NCBI GenBank assembly: GCA_023014365.1
Contig: JAEBUN010000044.1
Span: forward strand, 62,001 to 126,000
DNA: 64,000 nt
Reading direction: 5' to 3'
From: Lepiota brunneoincarnata
Lineage: Eukaryota; Basidiomycota; Agaricomycetes; Agaricales; Agaricaceae
Both the position numbers and the translations under genes were made by a program. Shown here one piece after another: positions 42,946-55,177 of the stretch (positions are counted from its first letter, which is position 1; every line of letters begins with the position of its first letter). Below the pieces are notes generated by a model. The model saw nothing but the letters and a program-made list of their open reading frames with translations. It was not told where the DNA came from and searched no databases.

Positions 42946-45900
42946 GTGCATCCAAACAACACATTGTTTCCCTTGCATATTCCTCAGCATATCGGAACAT
43001 TCACGTCGTGTGATCAAACCTTTGTCGTCAAAGCCGTTTTTAACATGACTACACCCACCGCAAAGGAGATCACATTGGCCTTGGAAAAGTATGAGAGCAA
43101 TGTCTGGCAAGCACTGCATAATGGCTGGGTCACAGAAATGATGGAGACATACCTGGAAGAGATGGTATGTAGTTTGTGCTAGAATTATGATATTGCATCA
43201 ATTGGCAAGCCACATACAGCAGAAGACATTCGCACATACAAAAGGTAACGAGCTGGCAATTCGTGCTGCTTTCAAAAAACATCAATTCCTCCTCAAATTC
43301 ATTGTTGCCTGGCATGGCCAAGGCAGCAATCCAACATTTAATATGGATCAGCTAAAAGCACTTGAAAAATATGACAAGAAGGTCACAAAGAAGAGTGCCG
43401 ATAAAATGGTGTGTGCCGATGAATTGTTTCTTGGCTGCACAGGATTTACTTAGCCACACTTGACAAAAAGCAGATGGGACAAGTCAGCGGACATTTGCAG
43501 GGACAAGGGGCTACAACCACCTCCAGCCGAGGTGATGTCATGAAGGCAAACTCTGACCAAGCAATATTTCCAGGACCGATCGAGCCGGCACCAGGAACAA
43601 GTGCACAACCAGGCACCAACTTCACTGGCCTGCACAGTGAAGAGCAGGCAACACAACGCGCTCTGCCTCCAGTCAGCATGCCTGCCGACGACATTCCGGA
43701 AACTTCGGCAGCTGGATGAGTCTGGCATGTCAGAGCACCAAGATTGGAAATGCCTGAAACGTTGGCGGCAGGGTGAGCACATTGGGCCACAGCATCAAGA
43801 CCTCCAATTACTGTATTGTCGGCTGACACACCAAGCTCAACATCTGACTCCTACAAGCCGTCAGAATCACTGCCACCCCTTCAGTCAAATGACAAAGGCA
43901 AACACAGAGCTGTGCCATGCCGCCGGGCCATTACAGACGTGGAAATGGATGGACCACAACAATTGAACAGGCCACCATGGGCCCAATGTAGTAGGCCGGC
44001 AGTACCACAAGGTAGCCAGCCCTGTTGCATTCCACAGCCAACCGGCCAGCTATTTGACACAGCATGCTGGCAATGTGTCCAAAGCAAGGTTCCATGTCAG
44101 ATCGATGCCAGCGGAGGTGCCTGTTGCCACTGCAGGGTCAAAAAGGTCCAATGCACAAATTATGCAGGTGTTAGGTGGGGGGTTAATCACAAGCAAGTAC
44201 CAACACCTCTGCCACATTGCCCTCTGAAACGGTGAAGGGGAATCAAAGAAGAAGAGGTCATGAAATGGGTTGATGTCAATACCGATGACGACAACCAATT
44301 GAATTGGACAAATTCAGAGGATGAGACAAAGGCTGCAGCACGTTGGCAGGCTGCCAAGGTTGCATTGTCAAAGGCTGCAGCACAGGCATCAAGGGCCAAC
44401 GCAAAGGGGAAGGCCAGGGCCATGGAGGAGGCAAGTACCTCAGCACCAGCCAAAGCCACAGCACCCCATGGCAATGGTGCCGACTGCCTGGCGACTGGCC
44501 ACCCCATGCCAAATTTTCAGTGGGGGCCAGAAGATAATGAAGGATATGAAGAGGGTAAGCTATTACTAATCTCATGCAGAGTTTATGTTCACTCACTCAC
44601 AATGTCTATTCAAGCCATGGGTTGGGTCCAAGAACACTTGGATTATTTTGACCAGTGGCTGATCAAACATTTTAGCCATGCTGAGGGCAAAGCACTCTTC
44701 CAGGCCACACGGATTTTCACGATGGAGGAAAGTATGAAGAGCTTTTGCACTCGGCTGGACAAAATCCAAAGCCAGATCGTTGCCGGAACGCCAGCACTCT
44801 TGCTGGACTTAGAAAGTCAGGTTGGGAACTTGGAGAAATTGGTTGAGAGCCTGTCCCAGCAGGTTGGAACATTAGTCACAGGTGTCATGGGTGGCACTGG
44901 TATTACTGACACAAGTTACGCTGGGGAAACAGGTGGAAATGCAGCCATGGCGATGGATATTGATGCCGGCCCATTGTTAGGGCGACCTGGGAGGCCTTGA
45001 CAGCTCAGGGGGAGCTGAAATGACTGCAGGGAAATCCTAAGAGAATAGGATGAGGAAACCCCTGCAGGCAAAAACTATGTATATACCTAACTTATATAAT
45101 CAATATAAATCGAACCAGGCCTAGCTGTGGTGTCTCTAGGTTGCACAAGGCCTAGTGTGGTTGAAACGAATGTGGGATGTGAATATGACAGTCTAGAGTC
45201 TGTAGGAATGAGAGGAAATGAGGGAGGGTTTTATCTGGACAGTGAGGGAGTGTATGGAGTATTCTGGCTGTGTTTGCAGTGTGAGCGTTTGAAGGGAGGG
45301 ATATATAATGCGTTGGAGGGTGCAGGGGTGTCGATAGGTTTAATGGAGGTGTTGCTGAGGTGTCTGGAGTGTCCCCTTACACCCATCAGGTGCAATGCTG
45401 GTTGCACACCCTCCGGCCATTAATCCCCCAGCTGCCACACCACACTCACTCTTGCCAATCAATCTCACCACCAACCATGCGACAACTTTGCCAGCACACC
45501 AATGCCCCTCACCCCTGGCCTTGCTGCAGCCACAATCCCAATCACCACCTGCATCAGCCATACTACCACTGGCAGTACCTCAAGTCGAATTCCATGACCT
45601 GACCCGGTCCAATAGGCTAGGTGATCACACAATATTCTTGACATCGCCATCCGACATACCATGTGCCAATGAGAAGCCAGCAATGCATGATGCCTTACCA
45701 CCATTAAGGCCGGCCTCGCCAGTGTCTACCTCGGCAGCATCCCCTGTTGCCACTACAGATGACAATATGCCGGCAAATTTTGTTGGGAGTTTGCCAAGAT
45801 TGTCCTCAACGCTGGCAACCACCTTTCAACTGGCAAGTCCTTTGTCCCCAGCACCAGTGGCAACTTTGGCTGTTCCACCCACCATGTCTCCACCACCACT

Positions 45901-46342
45901 CCCCCCCCTCCCAGCAAACATCACTGCACCGTCATCACCCAATGCCACCATATCACATTTCCCGCTTGCTGGCCACCCATCCAGTGCCGATGTCTCTCTT
46001 CCCCCTCCTGTTTCCAGTACCATGACCCCAGGGGTGTGATTAATTACCCCTACCCTGGCACATTCCCAAGAGGATGTTATCATCCATCAAGCCACATTGT
46101 TGGAGCCACATACTGGCACTCTCTCATGTCCTCAGACTCACTCACAGTCGCAAGCTGACCGTGATCATAGACATATCGATTTGGCCAATTCCCCAGCATC
46201 CCTCCAACCCCTGAGACACAGTCCATGCTTAAGTAGCTCACCAGTGCCATCATTGGACACAAGTGTAGATACCCCGCATCTCAAAAAACGCAAGGCATCA
46301 GGCAGCAATGATGACTGGGTGCAACAAAAAGCTAGATCTTGA
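42946..46342 (+). pseudogene. KDZ cargo gene G: Cys-cluster protein, interrupted by a solo LTR
   Basis: Plus-strand multi-exon gene. Exon-like blocks: 43045-43164 (EITLALEKYESNVWQALHNG), 43210-43410 (IRAAFKKHQFLLKFIVAWHG), a low-complexity stretch, the Cys-cluster CWQCVQSKVPCQIDAS...CCHCRVKKVQC (about 44068-44160; Cys spacing loosely like fungal binuclear clusters), 44260-44555 (Ala/Lys-rich helix), an intron (about 44556-44610) and a coiled-coil-like block (LESQVGNLEKLVESLSQQVG). The frame runs into the LTR at 44974 and resumes in phase at 45387 (SGAMLVAHPPAINPP), then a Pro/Ser-rich tail, one TGA at 46037-46039 (Arg-type) and a basic KKRK end with stop at 46340. Possibly DNA-binding; function unknown. 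Confidence 0.6.
44975..45381 (-). repeat. Solo LTR, family D, inside cargo gene G
   Basis: In element orientation TGTAAGGGGACACTCC (45381) to CCTAACA (44975), 407 bp. Perfect CCCAT duplication at 44970-44974 and 45382-45386. Removing it with one CCCAT restores the host frame. Confidence 0.93.
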
Positions 46343-46501
46343 GATCTAGCTATCACATTGTATTTATCAGCTATTATTGTGTATCTTTCTTAAGATTTTT
46401 GTTTTTTTGGACTTAATTTTCCAAATATATTGCTTTGTCTTCCCTCAGTTGCCAGCTAGCCAAGTTACTTTACAACTGATATACCCTCCCCATTACATCA
46501 C

Positions 46502-48476
46502 TTATTGTGTTGTTGCTCCTGGGAGTGCCACTGCTGCATTGAGGCTATAGATATGGTATATTGTTAGTAGGTATTCTGGGTATGCAGTGGTGAACAAACC
46601 TGGATTGATTTCAACAGGCAGCATCAAAGTGGGGTCAATGGCCAGTAATGGCCAGTACCCTGGACCTGCCGGGACTCTTGCCAGGTGACTTTGAGGAAGT
46701 CCAGGCAGGGTACACTGTGGCTGCAAATGCAGCACATGCTGAAGTATCAACAATACTGGCACGGCATATGTTGGTTCACCATTACTGGGACCATTTGAGG
46801 GAATGATTGGTGGGAAGCCATTTGCGATCAATGTATTCATTGAAGGCTGATTGACGATGACCATGCCGGAATCTATGTTGTCTGCTGACTGATGCCAGCC
46901 TGATGTAAGGCTGCGATTTCCATCCAGATTTGTAAGCTGGTGTCCGTCTGCTGAAAGCTCCTGTATAGGCCGATCACCAGTTACTGGGTCAGTGGACTCA
47001 GCCTTTGCCACATTTTGTCATCCGTATTGCCTTGACTCAACGTTCCTCATAATGGCCAGTAATGAGCTCATAGTCCCTGGATAATTTGCAGCATGAAATT
47101 CTCCATTTTGGTAATAGGCCTGGAACCAGAACACAGCTTTGGCACCATGCATCATTTGCTATCCAATGATATGTTCAAAAAACTGCTGAATTTGAAGCTT
47201 TGGCATATTCCATGGGTCACATATTTTGAAGTTCTGAGGGATAAATTTATGTTGTACCAACTTCGGCCAATATTTCTCCAGCGTTTTGAATGGCACATGC
47301 CTTGCCCTCTGTACTGAGGCCAATTCTACAAGTCTCCATAAGTTTTCTGGCATTTGAGCAAGGAATGAAAAACATACTGTAGTGGGTTGTGAGATAAGTC
47401 CGCATCATCTCCTCAAGCACATGCTTCTTCAATTCATTGATTGTGATAGTTGTTAACAGTATGATGGGAAATCCCCTCCTGGTCAGTTTGAATGATGGGA
47501 TTGCCATGCTTGCCGCAGTCCCCAGCAACTGTGGCAATTGGTCCTTTTGCCAATGCAGCACCCCAACATATGAGGCAAACTCATTTTGCATCTTTTCCAC
47601 AGGGCCCTTGTACACCTTCACAAATGTCTCTGCCGCAACACCCATAGTTAATGCCATCTCATCAAAACTGAAAACAGTTTCTCTTATCGTCCATAGGATT
47701 TCTGACATACGTTGGCCACTCACATGCCTATCATCATCTGTCCATCTGTGTCCGGAAATCCAAAAAATGTCATAGTGACAACTCCCATCTCCAACCAGCA
47801 TTTCCTTGACCATTCCTTCATACGCCGTTGTGCTTGTGCAGTTGCAATCCTAGATATTCATAAGTTGAGGTCCTTGAACAGTAATTTCTAGTACGTACTG
47901 TCTTCTTATCTCAGGCTCATTGCCATTGGTCTTGTATGACGTGACATATGCTGTGATTACCCCCTTTTCCAATTTGTCCATGCATTCATACACATGCTTG
48001 GCCACCTTGGTACAAGTTTGAAAGTATTCCTTTGATCCCGGTCTGAGTTCATTGACGGTCAAGATTGCTTTCATCTCATCTTCAACTGCTGCCTTCTGTG
48101 TCTTCCAGACAGCTTGATTTCGGTTCATTGTGATCCCAGGTTTTATTGTTCTGTTGGAGGCATAAGGACGCCAATTGTTCGCAAGCCACTTCCCCAATGC
48201 CTGGTTAACTATCTTCAGAACCATTCACCAGAAAGGTATTCCATTACTGCATACCTTGACATGCTTTTCCGTCTCATCCTCTGCCAATGGGATCTCTCCA
48301 TTATGCGTCCAGTAGTTGAAGATATCGGGAAGAATTTGTGATTTGAAAATAATCCCTCGCTGTTCCAGCGTAGTTTGCTTGCGGTAATTCTCTTTGTATT
48401 TTTGAATGACTCCCCGTTCTGCAGGAGGATATTGGCAGTCAGCTCTGGGCTTCCTTGCTTTCTTGACAGTCTGCAT
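46502..48476 (-). pseudogene. KDZ cargo gene, minus strand, unknown function
   Basis: Likely starts at ATG 48476 (MQTVKKARKPRADC). Exon 1 ends near 48255 at a GTATGC donor (KENYRKQTTLEQRGIIFKSQ; PDIFNYWTHNGEIPLAEDE). Exon 2 (about 48210-47890) reads ALGKWLANNWRPYASNRTIK and HVYECMDKLEKG. Later blocks include RRMKEWSRKCWLEMGVV (about 47800) and, one frame over, ASYVGVLHWQKDQLPQLLG (47.55 kb), a Pro-rich part at 46502-47011. The shift near 47700 suggests decay. Head-to-head with the KDZ transposase gene, about 110 bp apart, so a shared promoter region is likely. Not recognised as any known family. Confidence 0.5.
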
Positions 48477-48587
48477 GGTGATTGGATACAGTAAGAACAA
48501 AGGCCACAAGGGACCAAAGTTGATTTTTACTGCCATGCTGAGCACACATGCACTCGCCTTTGCCCAATACCAACAAGATCGCCTTCT

Positions 48588-51500
48588 TTGGATCCCATGG
48601 ATTACCTGGTTGTGCCTCAGAAAATGTTGCAGAAACGCAAGCGAGGGAAACAGGATGGATGGGTCATTCAGGCTGCTGATGAAATGACTGAATTTTGGAC
48701 ATACAAAGAAATAACTGTGGAGACACCGCATGGACTGGTGGTGACTAAAATTAAGGTCCCACTCCAGTCTGGGTCAGGCACAAAACAAACAGGAAAGGAT
48801 TGGCAAGAAAATGAAGTTCCACTCTCAGCTGAGACAGCCACATGAGGAATAGTAGACAACTTGGGTTCCAAATGTGGGAGGGATGATGATGATGATGATG
48901 TAACAATGGATGGCGGGTTTCTGTGCTGTGATAACAGGTGATGAGTTTGATATTGAAGAGAAGAACAAACCGAGGCCAAATAAAGTAAGTTGATTTGCTT
49001 ACGATCATCATGAGAAGGAGGAAGTCTAACCCCTGCAGCAACAACACTGGATGGAAGAGTTTGTCAAACATGCCGATGGTCTAATGGCAGCACTCCTTGC
49101 CCGCGAAGCATTGCCTGGCAATGGCAAGTGTTGCAACTGCACTGAGGAGTGACAGGCAATTTGGCGATGCTGAGATTGTTTCAGAGCCAAGGTGCTTTGC
49201 CGAATGTGCATGAGGCACTCCCATTTTGGCGTTCCTCTGCACAGGCTGGAGCGGTGGACTGGGCGGTTCTTTGCCTCGGCTAGTGTGTGGGAGGTTGGAA
49301 CATATATGATGGTGCCACACAACGATGGCAGAGGAGACCTGTGTCCTATACTGAAAAATCACATAGACATGCTCGAGGTGGGTCAGGAGCTGAAGGATCA
49401 TGCTGAGCAAGAAACATTGCATGTGGGAATGGCAAGCAGAAACGCTGTCCTGTCCAACAGCTGGCCTCTGGCTCATGATGCCAAGCCGGACCGAAATACT
49501 TTTCCACTCAGCAATACCCAGGCCGATCCTGAAATTGAGGAAGGGTTATGCAGCTCAGATGAAGGTGGCATTGCTGATGAGGCCACAATAGGAATGGATG
49601 AAATGCAAATGGGGGAGTTTTCCAGAAAGCTGCAGGACCCAGCTTGAAGCGAACAGGACTTTGTCCCCCGAACTGATGCACTTGGCAATCAATATGTGCA
49701 GCTTGTACACACAAATGGTATACACCATATTGCCTTGGTGACTTGCGCCTGCCGGAGGAGAGAGGATGCTATTGCCAATTTGATGTATTGCCATCTAGTG
49801 CCAGCCACATTCACATGATACCACACTGTATTCACGGCAGATGTTCTTGATGATTGTCAACTCGAGAATTTGGAATGCAAGGCCTCAGCATATCAATACT
49901 TCCAGAAGCTTCGCCGGCTTACTGCCCCCATGGCACCTGGCAAAGTGCCGAACTTGTATCAGGAACTGCTGCAAATGGCACAGTTGTGGCGCTGGTTAAA
50001 AAAGAGAAAGTGGGCAGGCTATGGGCAGAGTTCATCAAAAGGAAGTCCAACAAGTGCTGGATCGCTTGTAAACTTTTGTCCAGCATGCCCCCAGCCTGGC
50101 ATTAATCTGCCTCCCAATTGGAAAGAAGATTCAAACAGGTTAGTCAAGATTTGTCTATTTTGTCCTGCATGTCATATTGATTGCAGTCTGGAGGTGGGCT
50201 TACCAGCGTTTCTTTGTTGCCGACAGCAATTTCAAGGCAGACCACATTTGGCAAACCCATGGCACTTCTGATATTTGGCTGGCTGAAGGAGGTGGCATGT
50301 TTGCCACATGTGCGTGGTATCACAGCTTCCTCCGAGATGCAATTGAGATGTCCACAGTACATTCACCAGCAGTACTTCCATATCCTCAAAAACATTTATT
50401 CGTGATCTGAATACAGAAGGCACCACTGTGAGAACCGCTTTCATGCGATCCAACTTGCAATGGCTGGTTCCAAAGCCTGCAATGTTACCAGCATAGTAGC
50501 CATAGCTTGTGCTTGGCATGGATGCTTTGCACCAAATGCAATTGCTGACTTGTTCAAGGGGGAGCAGGAAAAGAACATAGACTGGGCCTTTTTGCAATCT
50601 CTGGAAACAACCCACCTTGATCCAGAGCAAGGTGCCATGTTTATTTATGACATTGCCTGCCAATATTCAGGTCCATCTCCATAAAAGAATCAGCCATCAT
50701 CTCCCAAATGATCTGGTTGTTGACCGAGCCATTGGTCTCTTTCATGTGCATGGCCATAGACAGGAGTGCTTTTTCCAGGTATGCACCGTCCTTCATCCCT
50801 GGCAGCGGTGTAGTGGCTGGTGAAATTCTAGAATCTTTATGGTCATCCTTAAATTCCATTTCACCAACTGTTCATACAGCAACCTTGGCAAACCAGTGCC
50901 GAAGACACTTGATGATCATGCCAGTGATTCAAACCACAAGAAAATGCTGAACATTTGTAAGTCTACCTTGCCAGTCTGCTGATGCCATGCAAGCCCTAAG
51001 CCTCTGTTGAACAGCAACGGCATTATGTGCATGATATATCCAGGCGAACACAATGGTGAAGGACACAACAGAATATTTCAGTTCATTGAGCAAAGGTATA
51101 TGCAATCAGGACATAGAGCAATGGACAGCAGCAATTCTGCATGCCGAGGCCTGCCGAATAGGCTCACCAAAAGCAATGGATATCTTGGCTGCACAAGATG
51201 GCAATGGAGGCCAGGGATCTCTACCCCCAGCAGCAGAATACACCCCAACAGAGGAGTGGATCCAGTCAGCAATTGATGCTGAAGAACACCAGTTTGTATT
51301 TCTCACATTATTTATGTTGCAAAGAAAATAACTGCTAACACACATGGCAGAGTTGAGCTTAGAGGGACCCTTCGAGGGCCGATGAACCCTGGCTCAGGAG
51401 GACCTTGCAAAATGACTGCAACAGGCATTGACAGATGAGTTTGCCAGGCTTGTGACAAAACAACAGCATCTGGGTATAATGCAGGGCAGTATGATTCCTG

Positions 51501-52404
51501 CCAATGACATTGATGTCTGGGATGTATTTGATGCCTTGGATGACAATACCGATAGTGTCGCCAGCACAGCCGGCAAACCCCAATGCACCTGACTCATTGG
51601 CAAATGGCACCCCACTGGAAAGGCAGCCTATTAGCATGCCATCCACATTTGAATCCCCTAATGCAAAACTATGTTCCGTGGAATTATCCCTGTGCCTATC
51701 CCAAGCCCTGCATCATCTGGAAAGCCTTTGCACCACCATTGCCAAAAAGTCATTTCAATACTCCCACATATTACAGGGTGGCCTGGCCGCAAGCCAATTC
51801 AACTGCAAAGTCGCACAGCCATCATTGCACTCAATAATCAAATTGCATTTCATTGCCGAATATATTCAAAGTGCCAGGCAGCAATGATTCACTTGTGTGC
51901 CGATGCCTCAGTGTTGGCCCTGGTTTCAGCCATTGACCAGAGCTGATGTACAGTGCAGCACTGCCCTACTTAACACAAATGAGCTGGGATCAACTGCAGT
52001 CCACCTTTCATGGATATGGCAATCTCACTTTGCCGGAGACAATAAGTCTTCACCTGATGCACTAAAGGAATGTAAGTCCATAACTCTGCCCACACAACCT
52101 GGTCATTCCCTAGAGCAGAATGCTGACACGCCTTCCCAGTCCAACAGGTACATTGGCTTCATGCACGGGCACAGAAGCAACGGTGGGAGGAAGAATTTAT
52201 TATGGTTCAATATGAAATGCAGTGGACAGTCAGGTACTTCCTTCATCTGCAGAATGTGTGGATTGAATGGGACAGCGGTGATGCCGAACCTGCCGGTCCG
52301 GCAGCATATGCAGCCCAAAAAGTGGCAATGTGGGGCAAAATGGCGGCTCATGCCAATTCTTCATTTAGTCAGGTGCTAGACATCGCCAATCATCCCATGC
52401 AATG
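48588..52404 (+). pseudogene. KDZ transposase with Cys-cluster (CxC-type), several stops
   Basis: Plus-strand multi-exon gene of a Kyakuja-Dileera-Zisupton transposase. N-terminal part 48588-48845 (KRKRGKQDGWVIQAADEMTE); Cys-cluster about 49128-49230 (CCNCTEE, C-DCF, CRMCMRHSH, PLHRLERWTGRFF); CACRRRED and LYQELLQMAQLWRWLKKRKW (49.75-50.01 kb); FCPACPQPGINLPPNWKED (50.08 kb, before an intron); FFVADSNFKADH (50.21 kb); IVAIACAWHGCFAPNAIADL (50.49 kb); MFIYDIACQY (50.64 kb); LFHVHGHRQECFF (50.74 kb); FIPGSGVVAGEILESLWSSL (50.79-50.86 kb); C-terminal AVHLSWIWQSHFAGD (51.99 kb). Family Asp, His/Cys and Glu motifs are kept. TGA codons at 48843, 49150 and 49171 replace Arg-type codons, so this copy is decaying. 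It would move the element; exact exon limits are uncertain. Confidence 0.85.
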
Positions 52405-52533
52405 ATGTTTGGGATACTTATTACAGCTACTGAATAGATATATATATACAGATTATGATTCATCACATGACTGATTGATCTTTCTCTTATCAACCAAGTG
52501 ATCTTGACCTTTGCCAAATTTTTCAACCACACA

Positions 52534-55096
52534 ATGCAGCAAACTTCTTCATGCACCCCAAGCGATGAATCTGACTCTGTCCCATCATCACAAGAGATCA
52601 TATCCTATTGTGACTTGCGGCTCCGTGCAATATTACTTGCCATCCAAAATTCCACTGGTGAGAAGGAAGCATGGATTACCGAAGGCATAGAAAAAGAACT
52701 GGTATGTGTGTGATGATTGACATTTTCTCAGCTCATTCTGATTGTTGCCATTTGATGTGATGTTAGCATTTCTCAATGATTGCCAGTTGGCTTGGCCATG
52801 GCAAGTGGCCAATTGCTGAACTGTGCCACCGGTTACACAATACCTGGCCCGGCACCACCTAGACCCACACACAGAAAATGTGCTAGATCTGGCCATGCTT
52901 CTCTCCCTCGACTGCCAGGAAATCATCCAAGCCACCCAACTGGCACTGCCCCAAGCTACATCGCTGATTGGTGGGAATGTAACACAGCGCCAAGCGAGGA
53001 CGATTTTATTAATGTTACAAATGTGACTGAATGCCTGGAGCATCATTACAAAGTGATGCAGTCGAGCTATGCTGTGGCCTCCTCCTATTCCACCTCAGAT
53101 AAGCGCCCATTTGCACCTGAACCCCACCTCGACAAAGGGTGCCCCAGATGCAAAATGTACTGTGGTGCTGCCATGGATGCGCTCCATCAATTACATAGCC
53201 TCCGAATAAAGATACAGACTGCCGAGGCTTCTGCCAAGAACAAATGGCTCCTCATAATGTGGCGAGCCTCTGCATTTCATCAGCTTCATGAGCAGGCCAC
53301 TCTAAAGGAAACGGAAGTCCCATTGCTTGGGTATCAATCAGGTTCAGCCAATGGCAATGCACAAGGCAGCTTGCCGGCTGCAACATTAGCCACCAGCACC
53401 TCAAGCATAAAGGCCAGAGCTTTGGCAACGACGGTGGCCACATCACGACCTCAACAGCACAAAACCCGGAATACTTCGGCGCCTGTGACGCTGAAAGCCA
53501 ATGCCTTCTTGAATCAAGGCCCCAACAAATTCTGAATTGGCCGAACAATTCAGGGAACATTCAAGCACTGAGCATCAGCAGCTTCAGAGTGAACCATCAC
53601 TCAAATGGACGTGGGGAGTGGATCTTGATAACAATGATATCCGGCAGATGCGCTGTGCTGCCTGACAATAATTACAAGGTCCCTCACTCTGGGTACAATT
53701 GTTCCCTCCGGCAAGGTCATTTCCGAGGAGAGGATTCTATAACGCCTTCTCTCCCAGGCTCAGGTACATGGCAACCATCTTCTATCCTGTCAAATCAACC
53801 CGGCCAGACCAAGTTACATTCCAATGATATACTGGCACACTTTCAGGCCTTCCCCCTTTCCCATATGCATCAGGCGGACACTCATGCACCCCATTCACCA
53901 TCATCATCTTTCCCGTCGGGCCCATCACCATCTGCTGTATTCACTTGCTTGTTGCCGAGCACTCCGCCTGCCGGCAATGTTGTTGCCAAACCTACCCTTC
54001 CTGTGCCGCAAGAAGGAGCCTCAGATGCTCCCTTTCCCATCCAACCATTGCCACCCTCTCCATCCCCTGCAATTCACCACATGGACACCACCAGTGCACT
54101 CCAACGCTCACTGAGACTACCCATTCCCTGCAATGCCCCTGACACACAGTTTAGGACTCTTTCCTTGTCCTCGGCCAACTCATCCGATGATGGTCTTCTT
54201 TCTGCAGCTGCATTAGCGCTCCATCTTGACGCTCCCTTGCCAACTCCCATCTTGCCTGAAGCCAGGTCTGCCACAGCTGGCTCATTTGCACATCATCGCC
54301 TCAGGTCAGGCTTGAGTGGCCGGAGCCTGGACTCCAACATTCTTGCAAATGCCACTTATGCCCTCGATAATGCTGCTGCCATGCTATCGGCTATAGCAGC
54401 TGAAGACGTCGTGTCAATGACTGGCCCCCACTCCTCAACCTTGTCTTCTTCAACTGGCCAGAGCTTAAGCTCTGCCATTCTTACAGATGCCACTCATTGC
54501 CTGCATGATGCCTCCCTTGGTCTCTTGAATGTATTCAATCACGGCAGCCTTGCTCTCACCAATCCTCACTCCTGAACTCCCAGTTCAAGTAGTAACAGTG
54601 TGACCTCCGCCACCCTTGCCGACGCCGCTTATGCCCTCAATGTTGCCATGGACATGGCAACCCTCTCATTATCTGCATCCAATAATCCCCCAGCAGCGGG
54701 CAACCAGGGCCACAACATCCTTGCGGAATCTCCTCAATCAGTCACAAGTGGCAGCAGCCTCGATTCCAGTGTCCTCGCCGATGCCACCACTGCCCTTCAC
54801 AATGTTACCACATGTGAGTCGGCCGGCACCTGAACCCTACTGAAACTTACGAATTTCCTCCCCACTCAGATGACAATCATAGTTCAGGTGGGGAAATCTT
54901 TGATGAATCAGACACATCCTCCTCCCCTTCTCTCTCCCCTGTCCTTGCTTTCCAAGCACTTTGCCTGCCTCCCTGCCCCCCCAGCTCAGCCCAACATCTT
55001 TTGTCAGGGGAAGCAGCTGATCAAGGTACATCACACTCTGCCACCTATACTGCCGAGGACTTCCAGACATTTCGCAACCCTGATGACTATGCATAA
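52534..55096 (+). pseudogene. KDZ cargo gene H: protein with an Ala/Asn-rich tandem repeat
   Basis: Plus-strand multi-exon gene. First block from ATG 52534 (SDESDSVPSSQEIISYCDLR, LRAILLAIQNSTGEKEAWI) with an intron after EGIEKEL (about 52702-52787), then LAWPWQVANC, a TGA at an Arg-type site and DPHTENVLDLAMLLSLDCQE. A later block has GCPRCKMYCGAAMDAL (53.14 kb). From 53589 the frame is Ser/Pro-rich and then carries repeats: LDSNILANATYALDNAA, LSSAILTDATHCLHDAS, VTSATLADAAYALNVAM, LDSSVLADATTALHNV. A TGA at 54573 (Arg-type) lies between repeats. The intron 54814-54869 leads to an acidic end (GEIFDESDTSSS; FQTFRNPDDYA) with stop at 55094. Function unknown. Confidence 0.55.
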
Positions 55097-55177
55097 ATAC
55101 CTCTAGTTTGTTTTTTATGTATAATAAATAACCAAATGCATGGTATTCGTGGTCCCCTGTATTTTTTAAATGCCGCA

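Noticed and set aside
48884..48900. GAT trinucleotide run
   Set aside because: It encodes an Asp run in the KDZ transposase N-terminus; a simple repeat of no further note.
52436..52452. TATATATATA run
   Set aside because: It lies in a short spacer between the KDZ transposase and cargo gene H; could be a promoter element but nothing else supports it.
41976..55096. Search for a TET/JBP dioxygenase, the known partner of KDZ transposases in mushrooms
   Set aside because: I found no HxD...H double-stranded beta-helix pattern in any open frame here; absence by eye is not proof.
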